Part shown: positions 45,990 through 54,308 of the stretch, one piece after another
Position numbering within the stretch: the stretch's first letter is position 1
Layout: the number at the start of each line of letters is the position of its first letter
Assembly (NCBI RefSeq): GCF_004352835.1
Contig: NZ_SJSB01000020.1
Span: 1-57,704 of the forward strand
Source of the DNA: Marinomonas flavescens
GTDB lineage: Bacteria; Pseudomonadota; Gammaproteobacteria; Pseudomonadales; Marinomonadaceae
DNA length: 57,704 nucleotides
Direction: 5' to 3'
Translations under genes and position numbers: made by a program
The notes under the pieces: generated by a model
The model's input: only the letters and a program-made list of their open reading frames with translations
Told to the model about the DNA's origin: nothing
Database searches by the model: none

Positions 45990-47477
45990 TTATTCAGGTC
46001 GGGTACGAACTCGATTCACCGCTTCTTGCCATCCTGCATACAATTTTTCACCCGTACCTTTCTCCATACTAGGTTCAAAATGTTTCTCCGCTTGCCATAA
46101 TTCTGTAATGGCCTCGAGTGAGGTATAAATACCGACATGCAATCCGGCCAAATACGCGGCGCCTAATGCGGTTGTTTCCGTAATTTTAGGACGTTCAACC
46201 TCTACTTCTAATAAATCGCTCAAGAATTGCACCATGACATCATTAATCACCATGCCGCCATCTACTCGCAACGAGCGAAACGTCGCGCCATCCTGCGCCA
46301 TAGCACCGACTAGATCTTTGGTTTGATAACACACAGACCTCAATCCAGCACTAACGATATCCGCAACGCTGGTATCTCGCGTTAGCCCTATCATCGCGCC
46401 TCTAGCATCCGGATCCCAATGAGGTGCACCTAAGCCAGTAAACGCAGGCACTAAATACACAGAATCGCCATTAAGGGCTTGTTTCGCCAAGCTTTGCGTC
46501 TCTTTCGCGTCTTTAAACAGATTTAACCCATCTCTCAACCATTGAATAGCGGCTCCAGCAACAAATATACTGCCTTCTAAAGCATAAGTTACTTTACCAT
46601 TTAGTCGATAACCTACTGTTGTTAAAAGCTTATTTTCTGAACGTAATGGTTTATCACCGGTATTTAATATAAGAAAGCAGCCAGTACCATAAGTGCTTTT
46701 CACCATGCCAGGTTTGAAGCATGCTTGCCCAACTAGCGCAGCTTGCTGATCGCCAGCCATGCCATTAACAGGAATACTCGCACCGAGCCATTCTTCGTCA
46801 ATAACGCCAAAATCAGCGCTGCAATCCATCACTTCTGGTAACAGGACATCCTCAATACCTAAAGAATGAATCAATTCCTGATCCCACTCTTGAGTATGTA
46901 TATTAAATGCCATGGTACGTGCCGCATTAGTCGCATCCGTTTTATGAGACTGCCCTTTGGTTAAGCGCCACAATAAAAAGCTATCAACAGTGCCAAACGC
47001 TAACTTTCCAGCTTTTGCCTTATCTTTAGCACCTTCAACATTGTCCAATACCCAACGAATTTTAGTCGCAGAAAAGTAAGGGTCTATAAGCAGGCCTGTT
47101 TTATCTTGGACTGTTTCACTTAAGCCTTGGTCATGAAGCATGCGACAAAACTCACTGGTTCTCCGGTCTTGCCAAACAATGGCATTATAAACCGTCTCAC
47201 CTGTTTCTATATCCCAAAGCAGCGTGGTTTCACGCTGATTGGTAATACCAATACTGGCTACCGATTTGGCATCGATACCTGTATCCTTAAGTACAGACTG
47301 GCACACACTTAACGTGGAGCTCCATATATCTTCAGGATCATGTTCCACCCAACCATCGTGCGGAAAATGCTGTGGAAATTCTTGTTGAGACTGCCCAACT
47401 CGTTGACCTAATTCATCAAATAAAATGGCACGAGAGCTTGTAGTTCCTTGATCGATTGCAAGAATATATTTTTTCAT
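45990..47477 (-). CDS. glpK: Glycerol kinase GlpK
   Basis: A 495-residue FGGY kinase phosphorylating glycerol to sn-glycerol 3-phosphate with ATP. Blocks: [60 protein letters not shown] and the FGGY-type adenine region [19 protein letters not shown]. Its product is used by GlpD. No glpF facilitator gene is next to it, unlike many bacteria. It is divergent from glpR across 165 bases, and a dyad matching GlpR operator sequence lies in that space. GlpR repression relieved by glycerol 3-phosphate is expected. Confidence 0.97.
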   Translation of the reverse strand: MKKYILAIDQGTTSSRAILFDELGQRVGQSQQEFPQHFPHDGWVEHDPEDIWSSTLSVCQSVLKDTGIDAKSVASIGITNQRETTLLWDIETGETVYNAIVWQDRRTSEFCRMLHDQGLSETVQDKTGLLIDPYFSATKIRWVLDNVEGAKDKAKAGKLAFGTVDSFLLWRLTKGQSHKTDATNAARTMAFNIHTQEWDQELIHSLGIEDVLLPEVMDCSADFGVIDEEWLGASIPVNGMAGDQQAALVGQACFKPGMVKSTYGTGCFLILNTGDKPLRSENKLLTTVGYRLNGKVTYALEGSIFVAGAAIQWLRDGLNLFKDAKETQSLAKQALNGDSVYLVPAFTGLGAPHWDPDARGAMIGLTRDTSVADIVSAGLRSVCYQTKDLVGAMAQDGATFRSLRVDGGMVINDVMVQFLSDLLEVEVERPKITETTALGAAYLAGLHVGIYTSLEAITELWQAEKHFEPSMEKGTGEKLYAGWQEAVNRVRTRPE

Positions 47478-47540
47478 AGAGAGTACTCTTTTATGTCTCA
47501 GTCCCCTGGCAACGAAAACAACACCAGTGAACTTGTATTT

Positions 47541-47580
47541 TTGTCATTTTGAACATTGATGTTCAGATATGAATATGACG
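47541..47580. promoter_or_regulatory. GlpR operator region between glpK and glpR
   Basis: Centre GAACATTGATGTTC at 47551-47564 is a near-perfect dyad joining the two half-sites (CGAACAT/ATGTTCG type) of two overlapping GlpR operators: one extends left (TTTGTCATTTTGAACATT) and one right (GATGTTCAGATATGAATATG). The same design recurs before glpD. Confidence 0.65.
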
Positions 47581-47642
47581 TATTAAAAACCAATCTAGGC
47601 TTCTTTAGCAAGCAGTAAACTTTTTTAGGAGAATGTATAAAG

Positions 47643-48416
47643 ATGGGGCAACAAACTCGCCAAGAGAAAATAGTCGCGATTACTAAAGAAAAAGGCTACG
47701 TGACGATTGATGAATTGGCCAACAAATTTGCTGTGACGCCTCAAACCATTCGCCGCGACATCAATGCGCTTGCCGAAGCGGAACAGATCCGTCGTCACCA
47801 TGGCGGTGCAAGTTACGACTCTAGTACAACCAATGTGGCCTACGCTACACGACAAATATTGCAACTATCAGCCAAAGAACAAATTGCTAAAAGAATCGCC
47901 GCCGAAATACCTAATAATGCCTCATTGTTTATCAACATAGGCACAACAACAGAAACTGTTGCACGAGCCTTACTAAACCATCAAGGTCTACAGGTCATCA
48001 CGAACAACTTAAACGTCGCGGCTATTCTTAGCGGCAAAGAAGACTTCACTGTCATTATTGCTGGCGGTACCGTCCGCTCTCGCGATGGTGGCGTTATGGG
48101 TGAAGCGACCATTGATTTCATTAGTCAATTCCGAGTCGATTACGGCATTATCGGCATCAGTGGTATCGACCCAAATGACGGCTCATTGCTTGACTATGAT
48201 TATCAAGAAGTTCGTGTTGCACAAAGCATTATCGTTAATTCACGTAATGTTTTTTTGGCTGCTGACAGCGCCAAATTTGGACGAAATGCAGTAGTAAGAT
48301 TGGGGAATATAACCCAAGTGGATCGCTTATTTACCGAAGAGCAGCCACCAAAACCAATTCTTGAATTAATGAAAGAACACCAAGTACGTCTAGAGCTGTG
48401 CTCTTCACAAAGCTAA
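47643..48416 (+). CDS. glpR: GlpR, DeoR-family repressor of the glycerol 3-phosphate regulon
   Basis: A 257-residue repressor with DeoR HTH (about 5-60: [22 protein letters not shown], then RRHHGGA) and a sugar-isomerase-like effector domain ([43 protein letters not shown]). Very close to E. coli GlpR, whose inducer is sn-glycerol 3-phosphate. AGGAG lies about 12 bases before the ATG. It is divergent from glpK and separated from glpD by its own terminator, so glpD is transcribed separately. Confidence 0.96.
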   Translation: MGQQTRQEKIVAITKEKGYVTIDELANKFAVTPQTIRRDINALAEAEQIRRHHGGASYDSSTTNVAYATRQILQLSAKEQIAKRIAAEIPNNASLFINIGTTTETVARALLNHQGLQVITNNLNVAAILSGKEDFTVIIAGGTVRSRDGGVMGEATIDFISQFRVDYGIIGISGIDPNDGSLLDYDYQEVRVAQSIIVNSRNVFLAADSAKFGRNAVVRLGNITQVDRLFTEEQPPKPILELMKEHQVRLELCSSQS

Positions 48417-48430
48417 TACTTCTCCATAAT

Positions 48431-48468
48431 AAAAGCAGCCTTTACCTCTAGTCGGCTGCTTTTATTTC
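48431..48468 (+). terminator. Terminator of glpR
   Basis: Arms AAAAGCAGCC and GGCTGCTTTT (10 bp) around a 13-base loop, with T-rich tail, 14 bases after the stop. Confidence 0.85.
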
Positions 48469-48540
48469 TCTTTGCTTATTTTTTGCCTCAATACCTTTTA
48501 AAAACCTTAATTAACGACTTGCCATCGTGCATATCAGGGT

Positions 48541-48575
48541 CTAATATCGAACATTAATGTTCGTTTTCGAAAATG
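48541..48575. promoter_or_regulatory. GlpR operator region of glpD
   Basis: Perfect dyad GAACATTAATGTTC at 48549-48562, which joins the halves of two overlapping operators. The right one, AATGTTCGTTTTCGAAAATG, agrees with the E. coli GlpR consensus (WATGTTCGWTAWCGAACATW) at 17 of 20 positions. The left one ends ATATCGAACATT. It lies 37-63 bases before the glpD start. Confidence 0.75.
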
Positions 48576-48611
48576 AAGACGTAAAAACCGAAATAATTAA
48601 TGAGGCAAGGC

Positions 48612-50111
48612 ATGGCACAAACACATTTTGACTTATTTGTCGTCGGCGGCGGCATCAATGGAACAGGCATCGCTGCCGATGCAGCAGGACGCGGCTTAAA
48701 TGTTGGATTGTGTGAAATGGGCGACCTTGCTCATGCGACGTCTTCCTCAAGTAGTAAGTTGATTCATGGTGGATTACGCTACCTTGAACATTATGAATTC
48801 CGCTTGGTTCGAGAAGCACTCACCGAGCGTGAGGTACTATTAAAAATAGCGCCACACCTTGTTACCCCATTGCGCTTTCAAATGCCTCATCGACCTCATC
48901 TACGACCTGCTTGGCTAATTCGCATTGGCTTATTTTTATATGACAATCTAGGTAAAAGGGAAACGCTGGCCGGATCTAAAGGCGTTAAATATGGCGCTGA
49001 CAGCCCTTTAAAAAAGGACATTACTAAAGGATTTGAGTATTCAGATTGCTGGGTAGATGATGCAAGATTAGTCGTGATCAATGCTTTGAGCGCCCAACAA
49101 AATGGCGCCAACATATATGCTCGTACGCGCTGCACATCAGCCAAACGTGTAAATGGAAAATGGCACATTACGCTTGAAGATCAAATGACGAAAGAATCTC
49201 AAGACATCACAGCGAATGCACTCGTCAATGCCGCTGGACCTTGGGTATCTTCTTTTATCAAAACACAAATGGATCTAAAACCGCCCTACGGTATTCGCAT
49301 GATCAAGGGCAGTCATATTGTTGTGCCGAGACTTTATCAGCACTCTAATGCTTTCATTATGCAAAACACAGATAAACGCATTGTCTTTGCCATCCCTTAT
49401 CGTGAAAATTACACACTGATAGGCACAACGGATGTGGAATATCATGGCGACCCTGACAAAGTAAAAATCTCTGAAGAAGAAACCCAATATATTCTTGGCG
49501 TAGCCAATCAGCATTTTAAAAAGCAATTAACCCCTGCAGACATTGTTTGGAGTTACTCAGGTGTTCGTCCGTTATTAGAAGATGAGTCATCAGACCCTTC
49601 TGCCGTAACTCGTGACTACACATTGCACTTAGATGATGAGGATAATAAAGCGCCATTATTAAGTATTTTTGGTGGAAAAATAACCACTTACCGTAAATTA
49701 GCGTTATCTGCTATGAAGCACTTGGCGCCTTATTTCCCTTCTATGGGAGAAGCATGGACACACTCAAAAGCCTTACCAGGCGGTGACTTGTCTATGTCTC
49801 TTGATGCTTTTACTTTGCAAATTCAGAAAAGATATCCGTTCCTGACAGCTCATATGGCACGACGCTTTACCATGGCATATGGCACCTTAACCAATACATT
49901 ATTGAATAAGGTTACGTCACAGGAAGGGCTAGGCAAACACTTTGGCGGTGAATTATATCAAGCAGAAGTAGACTACTTGATTGAGCATGAGTGGGCGCAT
50001 ACTGCAGAAGACATTCTATGGCGCAGAACAAAGTTGGGGCTTGAATTTACACCAGAGCAAACAACCTCTTTGGAAAGCTATCTTAAAGAAAGGTTTGAAA
50101 ACGCAGCTTAA
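48612..50111 (+). CDS. glpD: Aerobic glycerol-3-phosphate dehydrogenase GlpD
   Basis: A 499-residue FAD enzyme on the inner face of the cytoplasmic membrane, oxidising glycerol 3-phosphate to dihydroxyacetone phosphate and passing electrons to quinone. FAD motif VVGGGINGTGIAADAAGRG at the N-terminus; family blocks ATSSSSSKLIHGGLRYLEHY, GFEYSDCWVDDARLV, IRMIKGSHIVVPR, VWSYSGVRPLLEDES and SIFGGKITTYRKLA. The frame opens with ATG at 48600, but the ATG at 48612 has GAGG six bases before it and fits the E. coli N-terminus. GlpR sites lie just upstream. Single-gene unit with terminator. Confidence 0.96.
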   Translation: MAQTHFDLFVVGGGINGTGIAADAAGRGLNVGLCEMGDLAHATSSSSSKLIHGGLRYLEHYEFRLVREALTEREVLLKIAPHLVTPLRFQMPHRPHLRPAWLIRIGLFLYDNLGKRETLAGSKGVKYGADSPLKKDITKGFEYSDCWVDDARLVVINALSAQQNGANIYARTRCTSAKRVNGKWHITLEDQMTKESQDITANALVNAAGPWVSSFIKTQMDLKPPYGIRMIKGSHIVVPRLYQHSNAFIMQNTDKRIVFAIPYRENYTLIGTTDVEYHGDPDKVKISEEETQYILGVANQHFKKQLTPADIVWSYSGVRPLLEDESSDPSAVTRDYTLHLDDEDNKAPLLSIFGGKITTYRKLALSAMKHLAPYFPSMGEAWTHSKALPGGDLSMSLDAFTLQIQKRYPFLTAHMARRFTMAYGTLTNTLLNKVTSQEGLGKHFGGELYQAEVDYLIEHEWAHTAEDILWRRTKLGLEFTPEQTTSLESYLKERFENAA

Positions 50112-50129
50112 CCTTCACTGAATACCATC

Positions 50130-50168
50130 GAAGTCCACTTAAGATGTTGTCTAAGTGGACTTTTTTTG
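50130..50168 (+). terminator. Terminator of glpD
   Basis: Arms AAGTCCACTTA and TAAGTGGACTT around a nine-base loop, then seven T residues. Confidence 0.92.
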
Positions 50169-50241
50169 GTCTACTCCTAAGTAACAAACACCAAGCCTGC
50201 CAACGTCTCATTTCTGTAGCTTACTAGGAATTGTCTCCAAC

Positions 50242-51015
50242 ATGGACTTTATGATTTTCGATGTTTCATTATGGGTTTACCTTGCCCTATTTGCCGCAGC
50301 ATTCTTGGCCGGTACCGTTGACTCTATTGCCGGTGGAGGCGGGTTAATTACGGTTCCTGTTCTTTTGGCAGCTGGACTTTCCCCCGTAGAGGCATTGGCC
50401 ACCAATAAATTACAAGGCTGTGCAGGCACCCTATCCTCTTCTTATCACTTTATTAAAACAAAAAAAGTTAAACTGTCTGAGATGTGGCTGCCCATTATAA
50501 TGACCGCGATAGGCAGTATCACAGGAACGCTACTTGTTTCCTATTTGGACAGTCGATTACTACTCAAAGCTGTGCCTATTATCTTAATTGCCGTCGCTCT
50601 GTTTTTTTTCTTTATGCCCAAATTACAACCATATATCGCTAGCAAAATCTCACTGACACACGTGCAATTCGCAGTGTTAATTGGGACAAGTATTGGTTTT
50701 TATGACGGTCTTATTGGTCCGGGTACAGGGGCATTTTTTTCAACTGCTTATTTATGCTTTATGGGGTTCACTTTAGTAGCAGCTACCGCTCACACTAAAA
50801 TATTGAATGCGACTAGCAACGGCGCCTCACTCTTAATGTTTGCTTTCACTGGGCATATCGTTTGGGCGCTAGGTATTGCCATGGCATTAGGCCAGTGGTT
50901 TGGGGCACAAATTGGCTCTAGACTCGTGATCACCAAAGGGACCAAATTAATTCGTCCCATGGTCATTATTATGTGCTTAGCGATGTCGGTAAAACTACTC
51001 TGGAGTAATACCTAG
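50242..51015 (+). CDS. TauE/SafE (TSUP) family membrane permease, YfcA-like
   Basis: A 257-residue protein with eight predicted membrane helices in two repeats. Family hallmarks: FLAGTVDSIAGGGGLITVPVLL with ALATNKLQG in the first half, and IGFYDGLIGPGTGAFFSTAYL with AHTKILNATSNGASL in the second. TSUP proteins export or import small organosulfur or organic anions such as sulfite, sulfoacetate and taurine; the substrate is unknown. AGGA lies before the ATG. Its last 21 bases overlap the 3' end of the converging LysR gene. Confidence 0.9.
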   Translation: MDFMIFDVSLWVYLALFAAAFLAGTVDSIAGGGGLITVPVLLAAGLSPVEALATNKLQGCAGTLSSSYHFIKTKKVKLSEMWLPIIMTAIGSITGTLLVSYLDSRLLLKAVPIILIAVALFFFFMPKLQPYIASKISLTHVQFAVLIGTSIGFYDGLIGPGTGAFFSTAYLCFMGFTLVAATAHTKILNATSNGASLLMFAFTGHIVWALGIAMALGQWFGAQIGSRLVITKGTKLIRPMVIIMCLAMSVKLLWSNT

Positions 51016-51957
51016 CTTAATAAGGTCATCTGGTGTTGTTAGGCAATCTAGCGATGAATAAGCGAAACATTCTTCGACTAACCAAGCCAGCAATTGCTGA
51101 ACGGCCTCGCGCTGACGCTGCACTTCAGGACAAGAAAATAAATAAGCGTTCCCTTCGTCCAATGATTCTGGAAACGGCTGAACTAAGCGCCCTTGCTGAA
51201 TATCATCCATGACTAATGGCGTTCTTCCCAACGCAACGCCTTGACCAGCAATTGCAGCCTGCACAGCCAAATCACCGCGGTTAAAACTGATACCACGTGA
51301 AGGCTTAACCCCTTGTGCTTTCACCAACTGCAGCCATTTATCCCATTCTGCATACGGGCTAGAAAAACGCCATTCTGAGTCATCATTGAGCAATGGAACA
51401 GACGCAAGTTGATTGGGTGATTGCAGCATTCTATCGTTGGCAAATGCCGGGCTACAGACAGGAAATACCTTATCCTTCATGAGCGGTACAACATAACCGT
51501 TGTTCCGGCCAAGCATATAACTATGAATGATGGCGACATCAATACGATCTCGTTGAAAATTCATTTCCCGATCGTCGGCTTGAATCCGCAACTGCAGATC
51601 AGGGTATTTTTCCTGCAGACTACCCAGTCGAGGAATTAACCACTTGGTCGCAAACGACGGCATGACTGAGATCGTTAATATATTTGACGACTCCTCTTCT
51701 TTTAAATCACTAATCAGTGTGCTGATCTCGGTAAAGCTGTGATTCACCTGAACCGCTAACCGAGCGCCCGCCACACTAAGCTCCAAGCGGCGATGATGGC
51801 GAATAAAAAGCGTTAGCCCTAAACGCTCTTCTAATTGTCGAATTTGCTGACTTACCGCTCCTTGAGTCAGGCTTAATTCCTGCGCTGCTTTTGTAAAACT
51901 TAAATGGCGCGCAGCAATAGCAAAAGTCTCTAATCCATACAGTGGAATAATTTTCAT
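50995..51957 (-). CDS. LysR-family regulator (GcvA-like), next to the structured RNA locus
   Basis: A 320-residue LTTR: LYGLETFAIAARHLSFTKAA, HTH LSLTQGAVSQQIRQLEERL, then LFIRHHRRLELSVAGARL. Effector domain with RIDVAIIHSYMLGRNNGY and IAGQGVALGRTPLV. Ribosome site weak (CGAGAT). It overlaps the TSUP permease gene tail to tail by 21 bases. On its 5' side no protein gene is divergent; instead a probable small RNA is transcribed the other way from about 52207, with a strong dyad at 52132-52158 between them. That RNA is a candidate target. Confidence 0.88.
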   Translation of the reverse strand: MKIIPLYGLETFAIAARHLSFTKAAQELSLTQGAVSQQIRQLEERLGLTLFIRHHRRLELSVAGARLAVQVNHSFTEISTLISDLKEEESSNILTISVMPSFATKWLIPRLGSLQEKYPDLQLRIQADDREMNFQRDRIDVAIIHSYMLGRNNGYVVPLMKDKVFPVCSPAFANDRMLQSPNQLASVPLLNDDSEWRFSSPYAEWDKWLQLVKAQGVKPSRGISFNRGDLAVQAAIAGQGVALGRTPLVMDDIQQGRLVQPFPESLDEGNAYLFSCPEVQRQREAVQQLLAWLVEECFAYSSLDCLTTPDDLIKLGITPE

Positions 51958-52124
51958 AATAATCTCGTATTAAAGACACGTCAGCTACTGCAAATATTTT
52001 TAAAAACATTCATTAAATAAAATTAAACATCAAAGAACTCAATTTAGCACTAAGCTTTTCCTTACAAAACATAGTCTTATTAGAATTAAACGTAGAATGT
52101 CTAGAAGTTCATTTTATCAATACT

Positions 52125-52176
52125 AAACGATTATAGCATTAGCCATGCTAATGCTATAAACCAATTTATATCGTTT
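52125..52176. promoter_or_regulatory. Nested inverted repeat upstream of the small RNA promoter
   Basis: Inner perfect 12-bp arms TATAGCATTAGC (52132-52143) and GCTAATGCTATA (52147-52158) around CAT; outer arms AAACGAT (52125-52131) and ATCGTTT (52170-52176). It may be a regulator site (LysR neighbour) or a structured DNA/RNA element; it has no T tract. Confidence 0.6.
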
Positions 52177-52202
52177 GAAAATACACATCAAAAAACTAAA
52201 AT
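52175..52202 (+). promoter_or_regulatory. Predicted sigma70 promoter of the small RNA
   Basis: TTGAAA at 52175-52180 and TAAAAT at 52197-52202 with a 16-base spacer. Transcription would start near 52207-52210, exactly where the first hairpin arm begins. Confidence 0.55.
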
Positions 52203-52206
52203 GGCG

Positions 52207-52392
52207 TCATCTCTTAGGTTGAACAGCGACCTAGTATGACCCTTAAATACAGCCCTAACTGTATTTAACTCCTTGCTCAATCCATGCCCCCACAGGCATG
52301 CTTTGAGTGCTGTCTTGCCGTATTTCCCACAGAATATGGCCAGGCAGTAGATAGTTACTTTTGTTTAAGCCGGACTTTGTCCGGTTTTTTTT
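52207..52392 (+). ncRNA. Candidate structured small RNA, about 185 nt, family not recognised
   Basis: No coding frame, but a dense series of hairpins between a promoter and a terminator. H1: GTCAT...ATGAC enclosing TAGGT...ACCTA (52206-52240). H2: perfect 10-bp TTAAATACAG/CTGTATTTAA with loop CCCTAA (52243-52268). H3: CTCAA, 2x2 internal loop, CATGCC/GGCATG, TTGAG with loop CCCACA (52276-52307). H4: GCCGTATTT/GAATATGGC with loop CCCACA (52317-52340; includes G-U pairs). H5 is the terminator CCGGAC/GTCCGG plus eight T. The single-stranded link at 52269-52275 contains CTCCTTG, complementary to Shine-Dalgarno sequence. I do not recognise 6S, RsmY/Z, tmRNA or a riboswitch. It lies between two minus-strand genes, so it is not a leader. 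Confidence 0.7.
52369..52392 (+). terminator. Terminator of the small RNA
   Basis: CCGGAC (52370-52375) and GTCCGG (52379-52384) around TTT, followed by eight T residues. Only the + strand side has the T run, and no protein gene on the + strand lies upstream for 1.3 kb. Confidence 0.9.
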
Positions 52393-52429
52393 ACTTAAAA
52401 AAACCTTTTCGAGCAAGATCACAAACACT

Positions 52430-53206
52430 TTAAAGGCGCCCGTAAAAAGTCATCCGCGCAGATTCTGATAGCTCAACATTTGGCTTCGAGTTGTAAGCCA
52501 ATACCACCAGCATACGCGTCGTATCACCGACTACTGGCGTCACTCTGTGTATTGCATTACGCCCACGGAACAAGGTTAATGTCCCAGCATCTGCGTTTAG
52601 TTTTTTGCTTTCTCGCTGCCCTGCTAATACTTCAGCAACCCCTTGATAATTCATTTCGCCGGCATCTGCATCGCGCATATTTTCGATGTATTCAAAATCT
52701 CCCCCTTGTTCAGGGCTCTGTAATAACAAGGTAATGGCGAACGAGGATTCATCAAAATGCCAGCCAAGTTCTTGGCCTTCACTGGCATAATGCAAGTTAA
52801 TCGAAGACAAAGGGTCTGCGTAATTATAAAGCTGCTCTTCGTTCAGTACCGCTGCGAGAAAAACTCGAAACGGTTCAGAATCATAAAGGCTTCTTAATGG
52901 CGAGTCGGCTGAAATTTGGTCATCCGTGATACAACCTTTCGATGAACGCACAAACTTATTTCGAGAATGATCTGACGCAAACGCTGGGTCGGCCGCTTTC
53001 AAATACACATTGTGCTCATCTTTAGAAAAATACGCTAAAGATTGCTTCTCTCTACCTTCTTCTACAATGCTTGCAATCGCAGCTGGCGATAAAAAATTCG
53101 GCAACACCAAGGCGCCGTGGGCATCTAATGTCTGCTTACATTGCTGGTGAAAAGCCATATCCGTAATAGGATAGTCCGACATCCGAATAATCTTACTAAG
53201 TTCCAT
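52430..53206 (-). CDS. 2-oxoglutarate/Fe(II)-dependent oxygenase of the ArpA-like group
   Basis: A 258-residue non-haem iron oxygenase. Iron ligands visible are H and D of LGWHFDESSF and the distal His of NAIHRVTPV; the Arg that binds 2-oxoglutarate follows in GDTTRMLVVLAY. HxD rather than HxG points to hydroxylation, not halogenation. It resembles proteins annotated ArpA or HalD-like that act on amino acids, but the substrate is not readable. A TTG precedes the ATG; I chose ATG at 53206, eight bases after GAGGAG. A LysR gene is divergent 154 bases away with a nested dyad between. Confidence 0.82.
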   Translation of the reverse strand: MELSKIIRMSDYPITDMAFHQQCKQTLDAHGALVLPNFLSPAAIASIVEEGREKQSLAYFSKDEHNVYLKAADPAFASDHSRNKFVRSSKGCITDDQISADSPLRSLYDSEPFRVFLAAVLNEEQLYNYADPLSSINLHYASEGQELGWHFDESSFAITLLLQSPEQGGDFEYIENMRDADAGEMNYQGVAEVLAGQRESKKLNADAGTLTLFRGRNAIHRVTPVVGDTTRMLVVLAYNSKPNVELSESARMTFYGRL

Positions 53207-53258
53207 CAAGGCGCTCCTCTTCTCATTAATTAGGGTTTAACAAAAGAATAATTTATGG

Positions 53259-53304
53259 ACAGCCTAATTAATAACGATATATTTTAAGGATATCGTTAAG
53301 CTGT
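53259..53304. promoter_or_regulatory. Nested inverted repeat between oxygenase and LysR genes
   Basis: Inner perfect 9-bp arms TAACGATAT (53272-53280) and ATATCGTTA (53290-53298); outer arms ACAGC (53259-53263) and GCTGT (53300-53304). Position in the divergent space suggests LysR operator; not proven. Confidence 0.55.
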
Positions 53305-53360
53305 ACTTAACAATAACTCTTTAGATACTTTCTATTATTCGCTAGTAAGGTTGACTATTT

Positions 53361-54269
53361 ATGCCCTCCTCCCAGCTCCCTCCATTAGGTGCGTTATTAG
53401 CATTCGAAGCCGCCGCAGAGTCAGGCACCTTTGCCGACGCCGCAAAAAAGCTGTTTGTCACGCCAGCAGCAGTGAGCCAGCAAATACGCAGTCTAGAACA
53501 ACTGTTGGAAGTTACCTTATTTGAGCGTTCCAAAATGGGCGTAACATTAACTCGCGTGGGTCAGAGCTATTTAATATTCATCCATGAAGCGCTAGAAAAG
53601 ATTCGTTTAGGTCAGCAGCAAATAAAACAGTTCAGTAATCTAGATGTCCTGACCATTACATCGTTCCCATCTATTGCCAGTAAATGGCTAATGCCTCATA
53701 CATTAAGCTGGATGGAGTCTCATATAGACGTGGAGGTAAGAGTGGAAGCGAGCCACGCTATTGTCGACTTTAACCGCTCCGCTTCCGATATGTGTATTTG
53801 CTTTGGCAATAAACACTATTCAGGACTCACTAAGGAGCTGCTCTTCACAGACACTGTATCATTGGTCGCAAGCCCTTTGTTGCTGAAGTCTCTTAACGAC
53901 AGGTCGGACATGTCGTCCATACTAGAGCTACCAATGATCCATATAGATTGGGGAAACCATAACCATAACTTGCCGGACTGGAGTGATTGGTTCGAGGTGG
54001 CTGGCATTGACAGAGTTGCCCCACAAGGAGGGCCTCATTTCAATCTTTCCAGTATGGCGATTGATGCGGCGGTGAAAGGCAAAGGCTTGTTGTTAGGACA
54101 AAATATGATGATAAAACATGAGCTGGAAACTGGGCAGCTCATTCCATTGTCTGATATTCGCTTACCTTTAGGCGAGGCCTATTACCTCACCTACCCGAAA
54201 CGAACTCTTAACAATCCTCAAGCGGCCAACTTCATTCATTGGATAAAGCAAAAGGCTAAGGAGAATTAA
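53361..54269 (+). CDS. LysR-family regulator (GcvA-like), divergent from the 2OG oxygenase
   Basis: A 302-residue LTTR: LGALLAFEAAAESGTFADAA, HTH LFVTPAAVSQQIRSLEQLL, then LFERSKMGVTLTRVGQSY. Effector domain with SASDMCICFGNKHYSG-type segment and AAVKGKGLLLGQNMMI. AAGG lies upstream of the ATG. The likely target is the divergent oxygenase gene. The final codons and stop lie inside the first arm of a terminator shared with gap. Confidence 0.88.
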   Translation: MPSSQLPPLGALLAFEAAAESGTFADAAKKLFVTPAAVSQQIRSLEQLLEVTLFERSKMGVTLTRVGQSYLIFIHEALEKIRLGQQQIKQFSNLDVLTITSFPSIASKWLMPHTLSWMESHIDVEVRVEASHAIVDFNRSASDMCICFGNKHYSGLTKELLFTDTVSLVASPLLLKSLNDRSDMSSILELPMIHIDWGNHNHNLPDWSDWFEVAGIDRVAPQGGPHFNLSSMAIDAAVKGKGLLLGQNMMIKHELETGQLIPLSDIRLPLGEAYYLTYPKRTLNNPQAANFIHWIKQKAKEN

Positions 54270-54285
54270 CCCCTTAGCCTTTTAA
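54250..54285. terminator. Terminator between the LysR gene and gap
   Basis: Perfect 12-bp arms AAAAGGCTAAGG (54250-54261) and CCTTAGCCTTTT (54272-54283). The first arm is within the LysR coding sequence, and the stop codon falls in the loop. Confidence 0.88.
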
Positions 54286-54308
54286 GATGCTAGCTTAATG
54301 AGTAGCGA

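Larger units (their letters stand above)
51958..52206. other. Divergent control region between LysR gene and small RNA
   Basis: Non-coding. It includes the 12-bp dyad at 52132-52158 and the predicted small-RNA promoter at 52175-52202; the first 160 bases are AT-rich and without further recognised signals. Confidence 0.55.

Noticed and set aside
52207..52392. RsmY/RsmZ, 6S RNA or riboswitch as identity of the structured RNA
   Set aside because: Loops are CCCACA/CCCTAA rather than GGA on either strand, the overall shape is not the long bulged rod of 6S RNA, and no + strand gene follows that it could lead.
52430..53206. Amino-acid halogenase
   Set aside because: The iron motif is HFD; radical halogenases of this fold replace the Asp with Gly or Ala.
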